Positions 1 through 7,326 of a stretch of DNA of 49,954 bases are shown here, piece by piece. The stretch is taken from NCBI GenBank assembly GCA_947626265.1, contig CANQRM010000022.1, positions 1 through 49,954 on the forward strand, written 5' to 3'. Under the pieces are notes generated by a model that worked only from the letters and a program-made list of their open reading frames with translations, had not been told where the DNA came from and did not search any database. Source of the DNA: an uncultured Oscillospiraceae bacterium (GTDB taxonomy: Bacteria > Bacillota > Clostridia > Oscillospirales > Oscillospiraceae). Made by a program: the position numbers and the translations under genes. Positions within the stretch are counted from its first letter, which is position 1, and each line of letters opens with the position of its first letter.

Positions 1-69
1 CACGAAGATCACGTCGCCGGACGTCACGCGGTACTGCTTGCCGCCGGTCTCGATGATAGCGTGCTTCAT
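1..69 (-). CDS. rplU: 50S ribosomal protein L21, N-terminal part
   Basis: Only the first 23 codons are inside the window; the gene continues off the left edge. The reverse-strand reading begins MKHAIIETGGKQYRV and continues with TSGDVIFV, the characteristic start of bacterial L21 (Met-x-x-Ile-x-x-Gly-Gly-Lys-Gln-Tyr-x-Val). L21 binds 23S rRNA in the large subunit, and in Firmicutes rplU usually heads an rplU-(ysxB)-rpmA operon. A purine-rich GGAAGGAAA site lies just upstream of the ATG. A promoter and a structured leader precede it. Confidence 0.93.
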   Translation of the reverse strand, partial: MKHAIIETGGKQYRVTSGDVIFV

Positions 70-150
70 GTTTGAAATTTCCTTCCTTTCGGGCTCGCTG
101 TCCCGGGTGCGGGGCCATGCCCCGGCTTGCATACCCTTTCAAAGCGGCTA
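70..150 (-). promoter_or_regulatory. rplU 5' leader, possible L21 autoregulatory leader
   Basis: Between the rplU promoter and start codon is an untranslated leader of about 80 nt. Read on the minus strand it can form a GC-rich hairpin (CGGGGC, ATG, GCCCCG), flanked by GGGT and ACCC segments that could pair outside it, before the GGAAGGAAA ribosome binding site. Firmicutes often have an L21 leader RNA at this place (Rfam L21_leader). The position and length fit, but a covariance-model match was not made, so the assignment is tentative. Confidence 0.4.
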
Positions 151-154
151 TAGT

Positions 155-183
155 ATATTACCATCTGTTTTGACCGTTGTCAA
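155..183 (-). promoter_or_regulatory. sigma-A-type promoter of rplU
   Basis: The minus strand has TTGACA (178-183), a 17-nt spacer, and TAATAT (155-160). This is close to the vegetative consensus and correctly oriented toward rplU. It lies back-to-back with the sigma-factor promoter at 212-240. Confidence 0.75.
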
Positions 184-211
184 CAGTTTTTCTCTTATAT
201 CTTATTTATAA

Positions 212-240
212 TTGACCCAGGGGCGGGGATGGGATATATT
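212..240 (+). promoter_or_regulatory. promoter of the sigma/anti-sigma operon
   Basis: TTGACC (212-217), a 17-nt spacer and TATATT (235-240) precede the sigma-factor gene. The predicted transcript starts near 247, leaving a leader of about 65 nt. Confidence 0.55.
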
Positions 241-311
241 TTTGCCGCAATGTGAAATATCCGTGTCCAAAACGGTACTGTATGGGTGTGGACGGAAAGG
301 AGGCGGCGGGA

Positions 312-869
312 TTGGATGACAGCGATATCATCGCTCTGTTCTTTGAGCGCTCGGAGCGGGCGGTGGAGGAGCTGGCGCGCAAATACGGCCCGGCGGCGAA
401 GCGCCTGGCGGCCAACATCCTGGGCGACGGCCGGGACGCGGAGGAGTGCGTCAGCGACGGGTACATGGCCCTGTGGAACGCCATCCCGCCGGAGCGGCCC
501 GCGTCCCTGGGCGGGTACTTCTGCCGCACAGTGCGGAACATCGCCGCCAAGCGGTACCGGGTGAATGCCGCCCAAAAGCGCAACTGCCATTATGACGCGG
601 CGCTGGACGAGCTGGCGGAGTGCGTAGCCGCGCCAGGGGGCGTGGAGGACGAGTTGAACGCCAAAGAACTGACCGCCGCCATAGACCGCTTTTTGGACGG
701 ACTGGACTACCGGGACCGGTACATATTCATGCGCCGGTACTGGTACGGGGACGACCTGACAGTGATAGCCAATGAAACCGGCCTTGCCAAACGCCGCGTC
801 AGCGTGCGCCTTTTCCGTCTGCGGGAAAAGCTGAAAGACCAACTTGTAAAGGAGGGTATGATCCCATGA
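312..869 (+). CDS. sigma-70 family (ECF-like) RNA polymerase sigma factor
   Basis: An alternative sigma factor of about 185 residues. Region 2 is visible as AKRLAANILGDGRDAEECVS followed by a DGYMALWNAIPPERP segment; region 4 is the C-terminal YRDRYIFMRRYWYGDDLTVIA helix-turn-helix. I chose the TTG at 312 because AGGAGG sits 8 nt upstream and the product then begins (M)DDSDIIALFF, the usual start of this subfamily. An in-frame ATG at 252 would add 20 residues without a good Shine-Dalgarno sequence. The stop codon overlaps the next gene (ATGA), so sigma factor and membrane partner are translationally coupled. The target regulon is not evident; no obvious second copy of an unusual promoter is seen upstream. 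Confidence 0.85.
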   Translation: MDDSDIIALFFERSERAVEELARKYGPAAKRLAANILGDGRDAEECVSDGYMALWNAIPPERPASLGGYFCRTVRNIAAKRYRVNAAQKRNCHYDAALDELAECVAAPGGVEDELNAKELTAAIDRFLDGLDYRDRYIFMRRYWYGDDLTVIANETGLAKRRVSVRLFRLREKLKDQLVKEGMIP

Positions 870-2005
870 CGCGGGAGGAATGGACGGAAGCCCTGGGCGG
901 CATAGCCGACCGGCATGTGACCGCCGCGCTCCGCTATGACCCGGATGGCGCATACGCCTCCGGGGAAAGGAGTACTGATATGGGCAAGAGAAAAAATATA
1001 AAACGCATGGCCGTGCTGGCCCTGGCCGCCGCGCTGGTGTTGGCATTGGGCGTGACCGCCTATGCCGCCCTGGACGGGGCGGAATGGTTCAGAAAGTGGT
1101 TCGCCGCATCCAGCGGGACGGAGCTCACTGAGGGGCAGATGGAGTATATCGACCATGCCGCCGCAGACGTGGGCCAGTCCGTCACCACCGGCGGCTGGAC
1201 CGTGACGCTGGACTCGGCCATGACCGATGGGGAGCACGTGTTCATGAACCTGACTGCCCGGCCTGAGGATGGGGAGACGGAGCTCCATAACACCGACCTG
1301 TACGGCCTGCTGACCAGCACGGACCCGGACGCGCCGGAGGACCTTTTTTACGGCGCGGCGATGAGCTCCTTTGACCAGAAGGACGGCGCCGCCATCCAGC
1401 TGGTGGAAAAGACCGTCCACTCCAAATACCTGGACCGGGACATCGACTTCTCCTATCCCCTGGTCCTGACGCTGGAATATCTGGAGAACGGGCCCGACGG
1501 CGAGGAGACCTATGTGGAGGGCCCCTGGGTCTTTGAGTTCACCGTGACTCCCGGCGAGGGCGGGGAGATGGAGCTGGTGACAGAGCCCTTCACCGCCAGG
1601 GCCCGGTTCGTCCATACGTATCTGAACGGCGAGCCCTTCGATTGGACGACCCTGGAGCCGGGGACCATGATCGACAGCGACGACGGCCTGGAGACACGGT
1701 TTGAGGACGTGGACGTGACTGTCACCAGCCTGCGGCTCAACTCCATGGGCGCCGTGTGCACCTATGTGTATGAGGGCGAGTACGCCCAGTACGAGGGCCC
1801 GGAGAGCGGTCCTGACATTGGCGCGAGCCTGGACATCGAACTGGCCGGCGGCAGCGGCAAAGCGGATATCGCGAGCGCAGGCGGCGGCTGGGAGGAGGCG
1901 CAGCAGGTCCATGTGACCCGCTATGAGTTCGGCGCGCCCATCGACCTGGACGAGGTGACCGCCGTCACCTTCCAGGGCCATGAGCTGATGGCGCAGGAGA
2001 AGTAA
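866..2005 (+). CDS. membrane anti-sigma-like protein with DUF4179-type extracellular domain
   Basis: 379 residues. A cytoplasmic N-terminal stretch of about 45 residues (MTREEWTEALGGIADRHV...) is followed by one transmembrane helix (about 48-68, rich in Ala/Leu/Val). A large acidic extracellular domain then starts around residue 70 and contains GGWTVTLDSAMTDGEHVF, typical of DUF4179 proteins. Genes of this architecture almost always lie directly behind an ECF-like sigma factor, as here (4-nt overlap), and are thought to hold the sigma factor inactive until a surface signal arrives. No canonical zinc HxxxCxxC anti-sigma motif is visible in the N-terminus, so inhibition may use a different contact surface. 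Function is inferred from context and topology. Confidence 0.75.
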   Translation: MTREEWTEALGGIADRHVTAALRYDPDGAYASGERSTDMGKRKNIKRMAVLALAAALVLALGVTAYAALDGAEWFRKWFAASSGTELTEGQMEYIDHAAADVGQSVTTGGWTVTLDSAMTDGEHVFMNLTARPEDGETELHNTDLYGLLTSTDPDAPEDLFYGAAMSSFDQKDGAAIQLVEKTVHSKYLDRDIDFSYPLVLTLEYLENGPDGEETYVEGPWVFEFTVTPGEGGEMELVTEPFTARARFVHTYLNGEPFDWTTLEPGTMIDSDDGLETRFEDVDVTVTSLRLNSMGAVCTYVYEGEYAQYEGPESGPDIGASLDIELAGGSGKADIASAGGGWEEAQQVHVTRYEFGAPIDLDEVTAVTFQGHELMAQEK

Positions 2006-2026
2006 GCCGCGCGAAATAGAACAATG

Positions 2027-2050
2027 CCGCCCGGGCATCTGCCCGGGCGG
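2027..2050. terminator. bidirectional hairpin terminator
   Basis: A perfect 11-bp stem (2027-2037 with 2040-2050; CCGCCCGGGCA and its complement) closes on a 2-nt loop. It lies between the convergent anti-sigma-like gene and the NimA-like gene. T-rich sequence follows on both sides, slightly better on the minus strand. Confidence 0.75.
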
Positions 2051-2059
2051 TACTCTATG

Positions 2060-2542
2060 TTATTGCGGTTTTAATAGTCCCTTTGCCTGCTTGCCGGTCA
2101 GGTGGTCGATGGTGATCTCGAAGCAGGCCACATGGGCCAGGTCCTTGTTGACCTCCGCCCGGACCTTTTCCGGCACGGGGTTGAATTTGAACCCCAGGTC
2201 ATAGACGGCCCGCTCCGCCTCGGCTCCCTCCAGGAGCCGGGCGTGGCCGAAGGCAACGGCGCTTTTGTAATACGTGGCAAACTCGTCGGGGATGACGTCG
2301 TTTCTCTCCACCACGCAGAAGCTCACCTTGGGTTCGCGCATCAGGGCGTCGAACTTGTGGCCTTCTTTGGCGCAGTGGAAGTATATTTTGCCGTCCTTAT
2401 AGACGTAGTTCAGCGGCACGGCGTAGGGGTAGCCCTCGTCCCCCAGCACGGCCAGGACGCCGTCCGCGCCCCGGCGGAGGATGTCCTCGGTCTCGGCAGG
2501 GGAGAGCTCCTGCCGGGTCCGGCGCATAGGCCTGAATGCCAT
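2060..2542 (-). CDS. pyridoxamine 5'-phosphate oxidase-family flavoprotein (NimA-like)
   Basis: 160 residues of the split-barrel FMN-binding family. The start MAFRPMRRTRQELSPAE and the motif GVLAVLGDEGYPYAVPLNYV, followed by KIYFHCAKEGHKFDAL and PKVSFCVVE, are typical of the NimA-like/PNPOx-related subgroup found in many anaerobes. Some members reduce nitroimidazoles, but most have unknown substrates. The ATG at 2542 is preferred to a longer reading because GGAGG lies 7 nt upstream and it begins right after the ackA stop. It is therefore the second gene of an ackA operon. Flavin binding is inferred from the family; the physiological substrate is unknown. Confidence 0.85.
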   Translation of the reverse strand: MAFRPMRRTRQELSPAETEDILRRGADGVLAVLGDEGYPYAVPLNYVYKDGKIYFHCAKEGHKFDALMREPKVSFCVVERNDVIPDEFATYYKSAVAFGHARLLEGAEAERAVYDLGFKFNPVPEKVRAEVNKDLAHVACFEITIDHLTGKQAKGLLKPQ

Positions 2543-2543
2543 G

Positions 2544-3740
2544 TCAGCCCTCCACCAATTGTTTGGTGTCCCGGGCGATGACCAGCTCCTCATTGGTGGG
2601 AATGACCATGATCTTCACCTTGCTGTCGGCCTTGGAGATGAACCTATCCTCGCCCTTCTTGGCGTTGCAGCCCGGGCAAAGCTCCGCGCCGAGATAGGTG
2701 AGATACTGGCAGATCTCGGCCCGCATCCGGGCGTCGTTCTCGCCCACGCCGGCGGTGAAGATGATGCCGTCCACGCCGTTCATGGCCGCGGCGTAGGCGC
2801 CCACGGTCTTGGCCACGGCATAGGCGAACATATCCAGGGCCAGGGCGGCCCGCTCGTTGCCCTCCCCGGCGGCCTTGGTCAGGTCCCGGAAGTCGGAGCC
2901 CACGCCGGAGACGCCCAGCACGCCGGACTTCTTGTTGAGCTCATTGGTGATGGTAGCCACGTCCTTGCCGGTGTTCTGGCAGAGGTAATCGGGGATGGAC
3001 ACGTCGATGTCACCGCAGCGGGTGCCCATGGGCAGGCCGGCGATGGGGGTGAAGCCCATGGAGGTGTCCACGCACTTGCCCCCGTCGATGGCGCAGATGG
3101 AGCTGCCGTTGCCCATGTGGCAGGAGATGAGCTTCAGTTCCTCAATGGGTTTACCCATGAGCTTGGCCGCCTGGCCGGAGACATAGCGGTGGCTGGTGCC
3201 GTGGAAGCCGTAGCGGCGGACCTTGAGGTCGGTATAATACTCGTAGGGGATGGCGTACATGAACGCCTTGCCGGGCATGGTCTGGTGGAAGGCAGTGTCG
3301 AACACGGCCACCTGGGGCACATCGCCCATCACCGCCTTACAGGCGTTGATGCCGGTGATGTTGGCGGGGTTATGCAGCGGCGCCAGGGGCACGCACTCCT
3401 CGATGGCGGCCATCACCGCGTCGTCGATGACCACGGAGGCGGCAAACTTTTCTCCGCCGTGGACCACCCGGTGGCCCACCGCGCCGATCTCGGACATGTC
3501 CGCCACCACGCCGTATTCGGCGGAAGTGAGCTTATCCAGCACCGCGGCGATGGCCTCGGTGTGGGTGGGCATGGCCACGTCCTCATCGAAGGTGGGCTTG
3601 CCGTTCTGGGGCTGATGCTTCAGGTGGCCGTCGATGCCGATGCGCTCGCAAAGGCCCTTGGCCAGGAGGGACTCATCGTCCATATCCAGCAGTTGATACT
3701 TCAGCGAGGAACTGCCGCAGTTGATCACAAGAATTTTCAT
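2544..3740 (-). CDS. ackA: acetate kinase
   Basis: 398 residues, the standard family length. It interconverts acetyl phosphate plus ADP with acetate plus ATP, the substrate-level phosphorylation step of acetate fermentation in the cytoplasm. Diagnostic segments: MKILVINCGSSSLKYQLLD at the N-terminus, GHRVVHGGEKF, VAVFDTAFHQTMP, RRYGFHGTSHRYV, SCHMGNGSSICAI, DTSMGFTPLAG-type loop (here DTSMGFTPIAGLPMGTRCGD) and FTAGVGEN near the C-terminus. AAAGGGG precedes the ATG. No phosphotransacetylase (pta) gene lies next to it. It is divergent from tmcAL, whose enzyme consumes acetate. Confidence 0.98.
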   Translation of the reverse strand: MKILVINCGSSSLKYQLLDMDDESLLAKGLCERIGIDGHLKHQPQNGKPTFDEDVAMPTHTEAIAAVLDKLTSAEYGVVADMSEIGAVGHRVVHGGEKFAASVVIDDAVMAAIEECVPLAPLHNPANITGINACKAVMGDVPQVAVFDTAFHQTMPGKAFMYAIPYEYYTDLKVRRYGFHGTSHRYVSGQAAKLMGKPIEELKLISCHMGNGSSICAIDGGKCVDTSMGFTPIAGLPMGTRCGDIDVSIPDYLCQNTGKDVATITNELNKKSGVLGVSGVGSDFRDLTKAAGEGNERAALALDMFAYAVAKTVGAYAAAMNGVDGIIFTAGVGENDARMRAEICQYLTYLGAELCPGCNAKKGEDRFISKADSKVKIMVIPTNEELVIARDTKQLVEG

Positions 3741-3847
3741 GGTTGACCCCTTTCGTCTTGTAAAAAAATAAAAACCGTGTAAAATGGTCTTTGGATACTA
3801 TTTGATATTTTAGCGCATTTTTGGAAAAACGCAAGAGGGAGGCAGCC

Positions 3848-5044
3848 ATGAACGTCATCGGCGTCGTGGGGGAGTTCAACCCCTTCCATCTGGGGCATTT
3901 TGAGCACTTTGTGAAAAGCCGCGAACAGCTGGGCGCAGACGCGCCCATCGTATGCGTCATGAGCGGCGACTTCGTTCAGCGGGGCGGCCCCGCCTGCTTT
4001 GATAAGCACCTCCGGGCCCGGATGGCCGCCGAAGGCGGCGCGGACCTGGTGTTCGAGCTGCCCCTGCCCTGGTGCACCGCCTCGGCGGAGGGCTTCGCCA
4101 TGGGCGCAGTGGGGCTTTTGGATGCCTTGGGTGTGGTGACCCACCTCTCCTTCGGCAGCGAGGCGGGGACGCTGGCGCCTCTCACGGCCCTCGCCATCGC
4201 GGCGGCGGAGCCGGACAATATCGAGCGCATCAAGGCGGAGATGGCCGAGGGCATGCCCTTTGCCGCCGCCCGGGAGAAGGTGCTCCATGAGACCCTGGGG
4301 GAGGAGTCCCGGCTCTTGCAGACGCCCAACAACATCCTGGCGGTGGAATATATCAAGGCCCTCATCGGCATCAAAAGCCCCATGCAGGCCGTGACCACCC
4401 TGCGGCGGGAGTCGGTCCACGACGCCATGGCCGGGGGCCGGCTTCGCAGCGCGGCACAGCTCCGGGCCATGCTGGGCTCGGGGGAGGACGTGACGCCCTT
4501 CATGCCTGAGACAGCCGCGCGGCTGGCGGCGGGGGCCATGAAGGAGGGGCGGGGACCGGTCACCCTGGAGAGCCTGGAGCAGGGCGTCATGGCCCGGCTG
4601 CGGGCCCTGGGGCCCGAAGACTTCGCCGCCCTGCCCGACGCCACGGAGGGGCTGGAAAACCGCCTCTATAAGGCCGTGCGGGACGAGGGGAGCCTGCTCT
4701 CTCTGCTTGCGGCGGTGAAGACGAAGCGGTATCCTCTGAGCCGCCTGCGGCGGATGGTGACCTGCGCCGCCTTGGGCGTGCGGGCGGACATGATGCGCCC
4801 GGTGCCGCCCTATGCCCGGCTTTTGGCCTCCACCCAGAGGGGCCGGGACCTGCTGCGGGAGATGGACGGGAAGACCCGGGTGCCCATCCTGACGAAGCCT
4901 GCCGCGGTCAAAGACCTGCCCGCCCCGGCGGGGGAGATATTCGACCTCACCGCCGCGGCCCGGGACTTTTACGTGCTGGGCTATGAGGCGGCAGAGGAGC
5001 GCACCGGCGGCTCCGACTGGCGGGCAAGCCCCGTGACGGTGTAA
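3848..5044 (+). CDS. tmcAL: tRNA(Met) cytidine acetate ligase
   Basis: 398 residues of the HIGH-like nucleotidyltransferase family. The N-terminus MNVIGVVGEFNPFHLGHFEH carries the nucleotide-binding HLGH motif, followed by VMSGDFVQRGGPA and LVFELPLPWCTASAEGFA, diagnostic of TmcAL (YlbM). The enzyme activates acetate with ATP and transfers the acetyl group to wobble cytidine 34 of elongator tRNA-Met, making ac4C. The start at 3848 has GGGAGG 6 nt upstream; nine additional in-frame codons upstream lack such a site. It heads a plus-strand translation/metabolism cluster with prfA 6 nt downstream and is divergent from ackA, the enzyme that sets the acetate pool. Confidence 0.93.
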   Translation: MNVIGVVGEFNPFHLGHFEHFVKSREQLGADAPIVCVMSGDFVQRGGPACFDKHLRARMAAEGGADLVFELPLPWCTASAEGFAMGAVGLLDALGVVTHLSFGSEAGTLAPLTALAIAAAEPDNIERIKAEMAEGMPFAAAREKVLHETLGEESRLLQTPNNILAVEYIKALIGIKSPMQAVTTLRRESVHDAMAGGRLRSAAQLRAMLGSGEDVTPFMPETAARLAAGAMKEGRGPVTLESLEQGVMARLRALGPEDFAALPDATEGLENRLYKAVRDEGSLLSLLAAVKTKRYPLSRLRRMVTCAALGVRADMMRPVPPYARLLASTQRGRDLLREMDGKTRVPILTKPAAVKDLPAPAGEIFDLTAAARDFYVLGYEAAEERTGGSDWRASPVTV

Positions 5045-5050
5045 TGGCGA

Positions 5051-6121
5051 ATGGATGAAAAATTATTACAAATCGAAGACCGGTACGATAAGCTCTCCGC
5101 ACGGATGGAGGACCCGGACACCTACGCCCAGCCGGGGCTGTACGCGGCTCTTGCCAAGGAGCGGAAGGACCTGGAGCCGGTGGTGGAGGCCTGGCGGGCG
5201 GTGAAGCGCCTGCGGGCCGATATGGCCGGGGCGGAGGATATGCTGGCCGAGGCCGACCCGGAGCTGCAGGCCCTGGCCCGGGAGGAGCTGGACGCCGCCC
5301 GGGAGGCCCTGCCGGCGGCGGAGCTTACGCTCAAGACCCTGCTGCTGCCTCGCGACCCCAACGACGAGAAGAACGTCATCGTGGAGATACGGGGCGGCGT
5401 GGGGGGCGAGGAGTCGGCCCTGTTCGCCGCCAGCCTCTACCGGATGTATTCCATGTACGCCGAGAGCCGGGGCTGGACCGTATCCATCGCCAACATCAAT
5501 GAGACGGACTTGGGCGGCATAAAAGAGATCAGTTTTGTCATCGAGGGCCAGGGGGCATATTCCCGCTTCAAGTTCGAGAGCGGCGTCCACCGGGTCCAGC
5601 GGGTGCCGGAGACGGAGACCCAGGGGCGGGTGCACACCTCCACGGTCACGGTGGCGGTGCTGCCGGAGGCGGACGAGACGGAGTATGCGCTGGACATGAA
5701 CGACGTGCGCATCGATGTGTTCCGCTCCTCCGGGGCCGGGGGCCAGAAGGTGAACAAGACCTCCAGCGCCATCCGGGTGACCCATATCCCCACCGGCACG
5801 GTGGTGGAGTGCCAGGACGAGCGCAGCCAGTATAAGAACAAGGACCGGGCCCTTTCCATTTTGGCCGCCCGCCTGGCCCAGGCCGAGCGGGACAAAAAGG
5901 CGGCGGAACGGGCGGACCAGCGCCGCAGCCAGGTGGGCACCGGCATGCGAAACGAGCGCATCCGCACCTATAACTTCCCTCAGGGACGGGTGACGGACCA
6001 CCGCATCGGCCTCACCGTATACCGCATCGACGCCGTGATGAACGGGGACCTGGACGAGATCATCGATGCCCTCGTCACCGCCGACCAGGCGGAGCGGCTC
6101 AGGCAGGAGGAGCAGACGTGA
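5051..6121 (+). CDS. prfA: peptide chain release factor 1
   Basis: 356 residues. RF1 recognises UAA and UAG and triggers peptidyl-tRNA hydrolysis on the ribosome. The catalytic GGQ is at residues 230-232 within SSGAGGQKVNKTSSAIRVTH. The codon-recognition tripeptide is P-E-T in RVQRVPETETQGRVHTSTVT, the PxT form of RF1 rather than the SPF of RF2. The gene starts 6 nt after tmcAL and its TGA overlaps the GTG start of the next gene. In many bacteria prmC, the methyltransferase that modifies the GGQ glutamine, follows prfA; here that place is taken directly by the TsaC-CoaE fusion. Confidence 0.97.
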   Translation: MDEKLLQIEDRYDKLSARMEDPDTYAQPGLYAALAKERKDLEPVVEAWRAVKRLRADMAGAEDMLAEADPELQALAREELDAAREALPAAELTLKTLLLPRDPNDEKNVIVEIRGGVGGEESALFAASLYRMYSMYAESRGWTVSIANINETDLGGIKEISFVIEGQGAYSRFKFESGVHRVQRVPETETQGRVHTSTVTVAVLPEADETEYALDMNDVRIDVFRSSGAGGQKVNKTSSAIRVTHIPTGTVVECQDERSQYKNKDRALSILAARLAQAERDKKAAERADQRRSQVGTGMRNERIRTYNFPQGRVTDHRIGLTVYRIDAVMNGDLDEIIDALVTADQAERLRQEEQT

Positions 6122-7323
6122 AGACGGAGCGTATCACCGACAATATCGCCCGGGCGGCGGAGGTCATCCGGGCCGGGGGCCTGGTGGCCGTGCCCACGGA
6201 GACGGTATACGGCCTCGCGGGAAACGGCATGGACCCCGCCGCCGTGGAGAGGATATATGAGGTGAAGGGCCGGCCCGCGGTGAAACCCCTGAGCCTCATG
6301 GTGCCGGGACCCGGGGCCTTGGACAAATACGGCCGGAACGTGCCCCGGGGGGCATACGTGCTGGCGGAGGCATTCTGGCCCGGGCCGCTGACCATAGTGG
6401 TGGAAGCGATACCGGAAATACCCGCGATCGTCCTGGCTGGTGGGGCTACGGTGGGGCTCAGGTGCCCGGATTCGCCCAAAACGCTGGAATTGCTGCGTTT
6501 GGCGGACCTGCCCCTGGCGGCCCCTTCCGCCAACCCCTCCGGGGCCCCCAGTCCCAAGACCGCGGAGGATGTGCTGGGCTATTTTGACGGCCAGATAGAG
6601 GCCGTCATCGACGGCGGGCCCTGCGGTATCGGCACCGAGAGCACCATCATCGATCTGTCCGCGAGCCCCTATCGCATCCTGCGGCAGGGAGCCCTTCCGG
6701 AGGCGGACATCCGCCGGGCGCTGGTGAAGAGCCTCACAGTGGTGGGCGTCACCGGCGGCACCGGGGCGGGGAAGACCACGGCCCTGGACTCCTTAAGGGA
6801 CATGGGTGCGCTGGTGCTGGACGCGGACGCGGTGTACCATGAGCTGTGTGAGCAGGGCGGGCCCATGCTGGACGCCATCGCCGCCCGGTTCCCCGGCTCC
6901 GTGGAGGACGGGGTATTGCAGCGCAAAAAGCTGGGCGCGGTGGTGTTCTCCGACCCCGCCACCCTGGCGGATCTGGACCGCATCACCATCCACCACGTGG
7001 TAGAGGAGCTGGATAAGCGCCTGGCCCAGTTCGCCGCCTTCGGCGGGCGATATGCCGCCATCGACGCCATCAATTTGATCGGCACGGAGGCGGAAAGCCG
7101 CCTGGATACCTTAGTGGGGGTGCTGGCCCCGGAGGACGTGCGGGCCGGACGGCTGGTGGCCCGGGAGGGCGTCAGTATGGACTACGCCTTAAAGCGCATC
7201 CGGGCCCAGAAGCCCGACAGCTTTTTTGAGGCCCACTGCGACCACATTTTGCACAACGACGGCAGCCGGGAGGACTTCCGGCGGGCCTGCGATGAACTAT
7301 TCAAGAACATTCTGGAGGATTAA
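6118..7323 (+). CDS. fusion of threonylcarbamoyl-AMP synthase (TsaC/Sua5) and dephospho-CoA kinase (CoaE)
   Basis: 401 residues with two recognisable enzymes. Residues 1 to about 205 are a YrdC/TsaC domain: VAVPTETVYGLAGNG, the KGRPAVKPLSLMV substrate loop, APSANPSGAPSPKT and GTESTIIDLS. It makes threonylcarbamoyl-AMP for t6A37 of ANN-decoding tRNAs. Residues about 208-401 are a CoaE kinase: P-loop GVTGGTGAGKTT, VLDADAVYHEL, and a KRIRAQ-type lid region; this step is the last in coenzyme A synthesis. The second half replaces the C-terminal SUA5 domain often found after YrdC. The start is the GTG at 6118 with AGGAGG upstream, overlapping the prfA stop. Both active sites look intact, so a bifunctional enzyme is the simplest reading. 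Confidence 0.9.
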   Translation: MKTERITDNIARAAEVIRAGGLVAVPTETVYGLAGNGMDPAAVERIYEVKGRPAVKPLSLMVPGPGALDKYGRNVPRGAYVLAEAFWPGPLTIVVEAIPEIPAIVLAGGATVGLRCPDSPKTLELLRLADLPLAAPSANPSGAPSPKTAEDVLGYFDGQIEAVIDGGPCGIGTESTIIDLSASPYRILRQGALPEADIRRALVKSLTVVGVTGGTGAGKTTALDSLRDMGALVLDADAVYHELCEQGGPMLDAIAARFPGSVEDGVLQRKKLGAVVFSDPATLADLDRITIHHVVEELDKRLAQFAAFGGRYAAIDAINLIGTEAESRLDTLVGVLAPEDVRAGRLVAREGVSMDYALKRIRAQKPDSFFEAHCDHILHNDGSREDFRRACDELFKNILED

Positions 7324-7326
7324 GCC

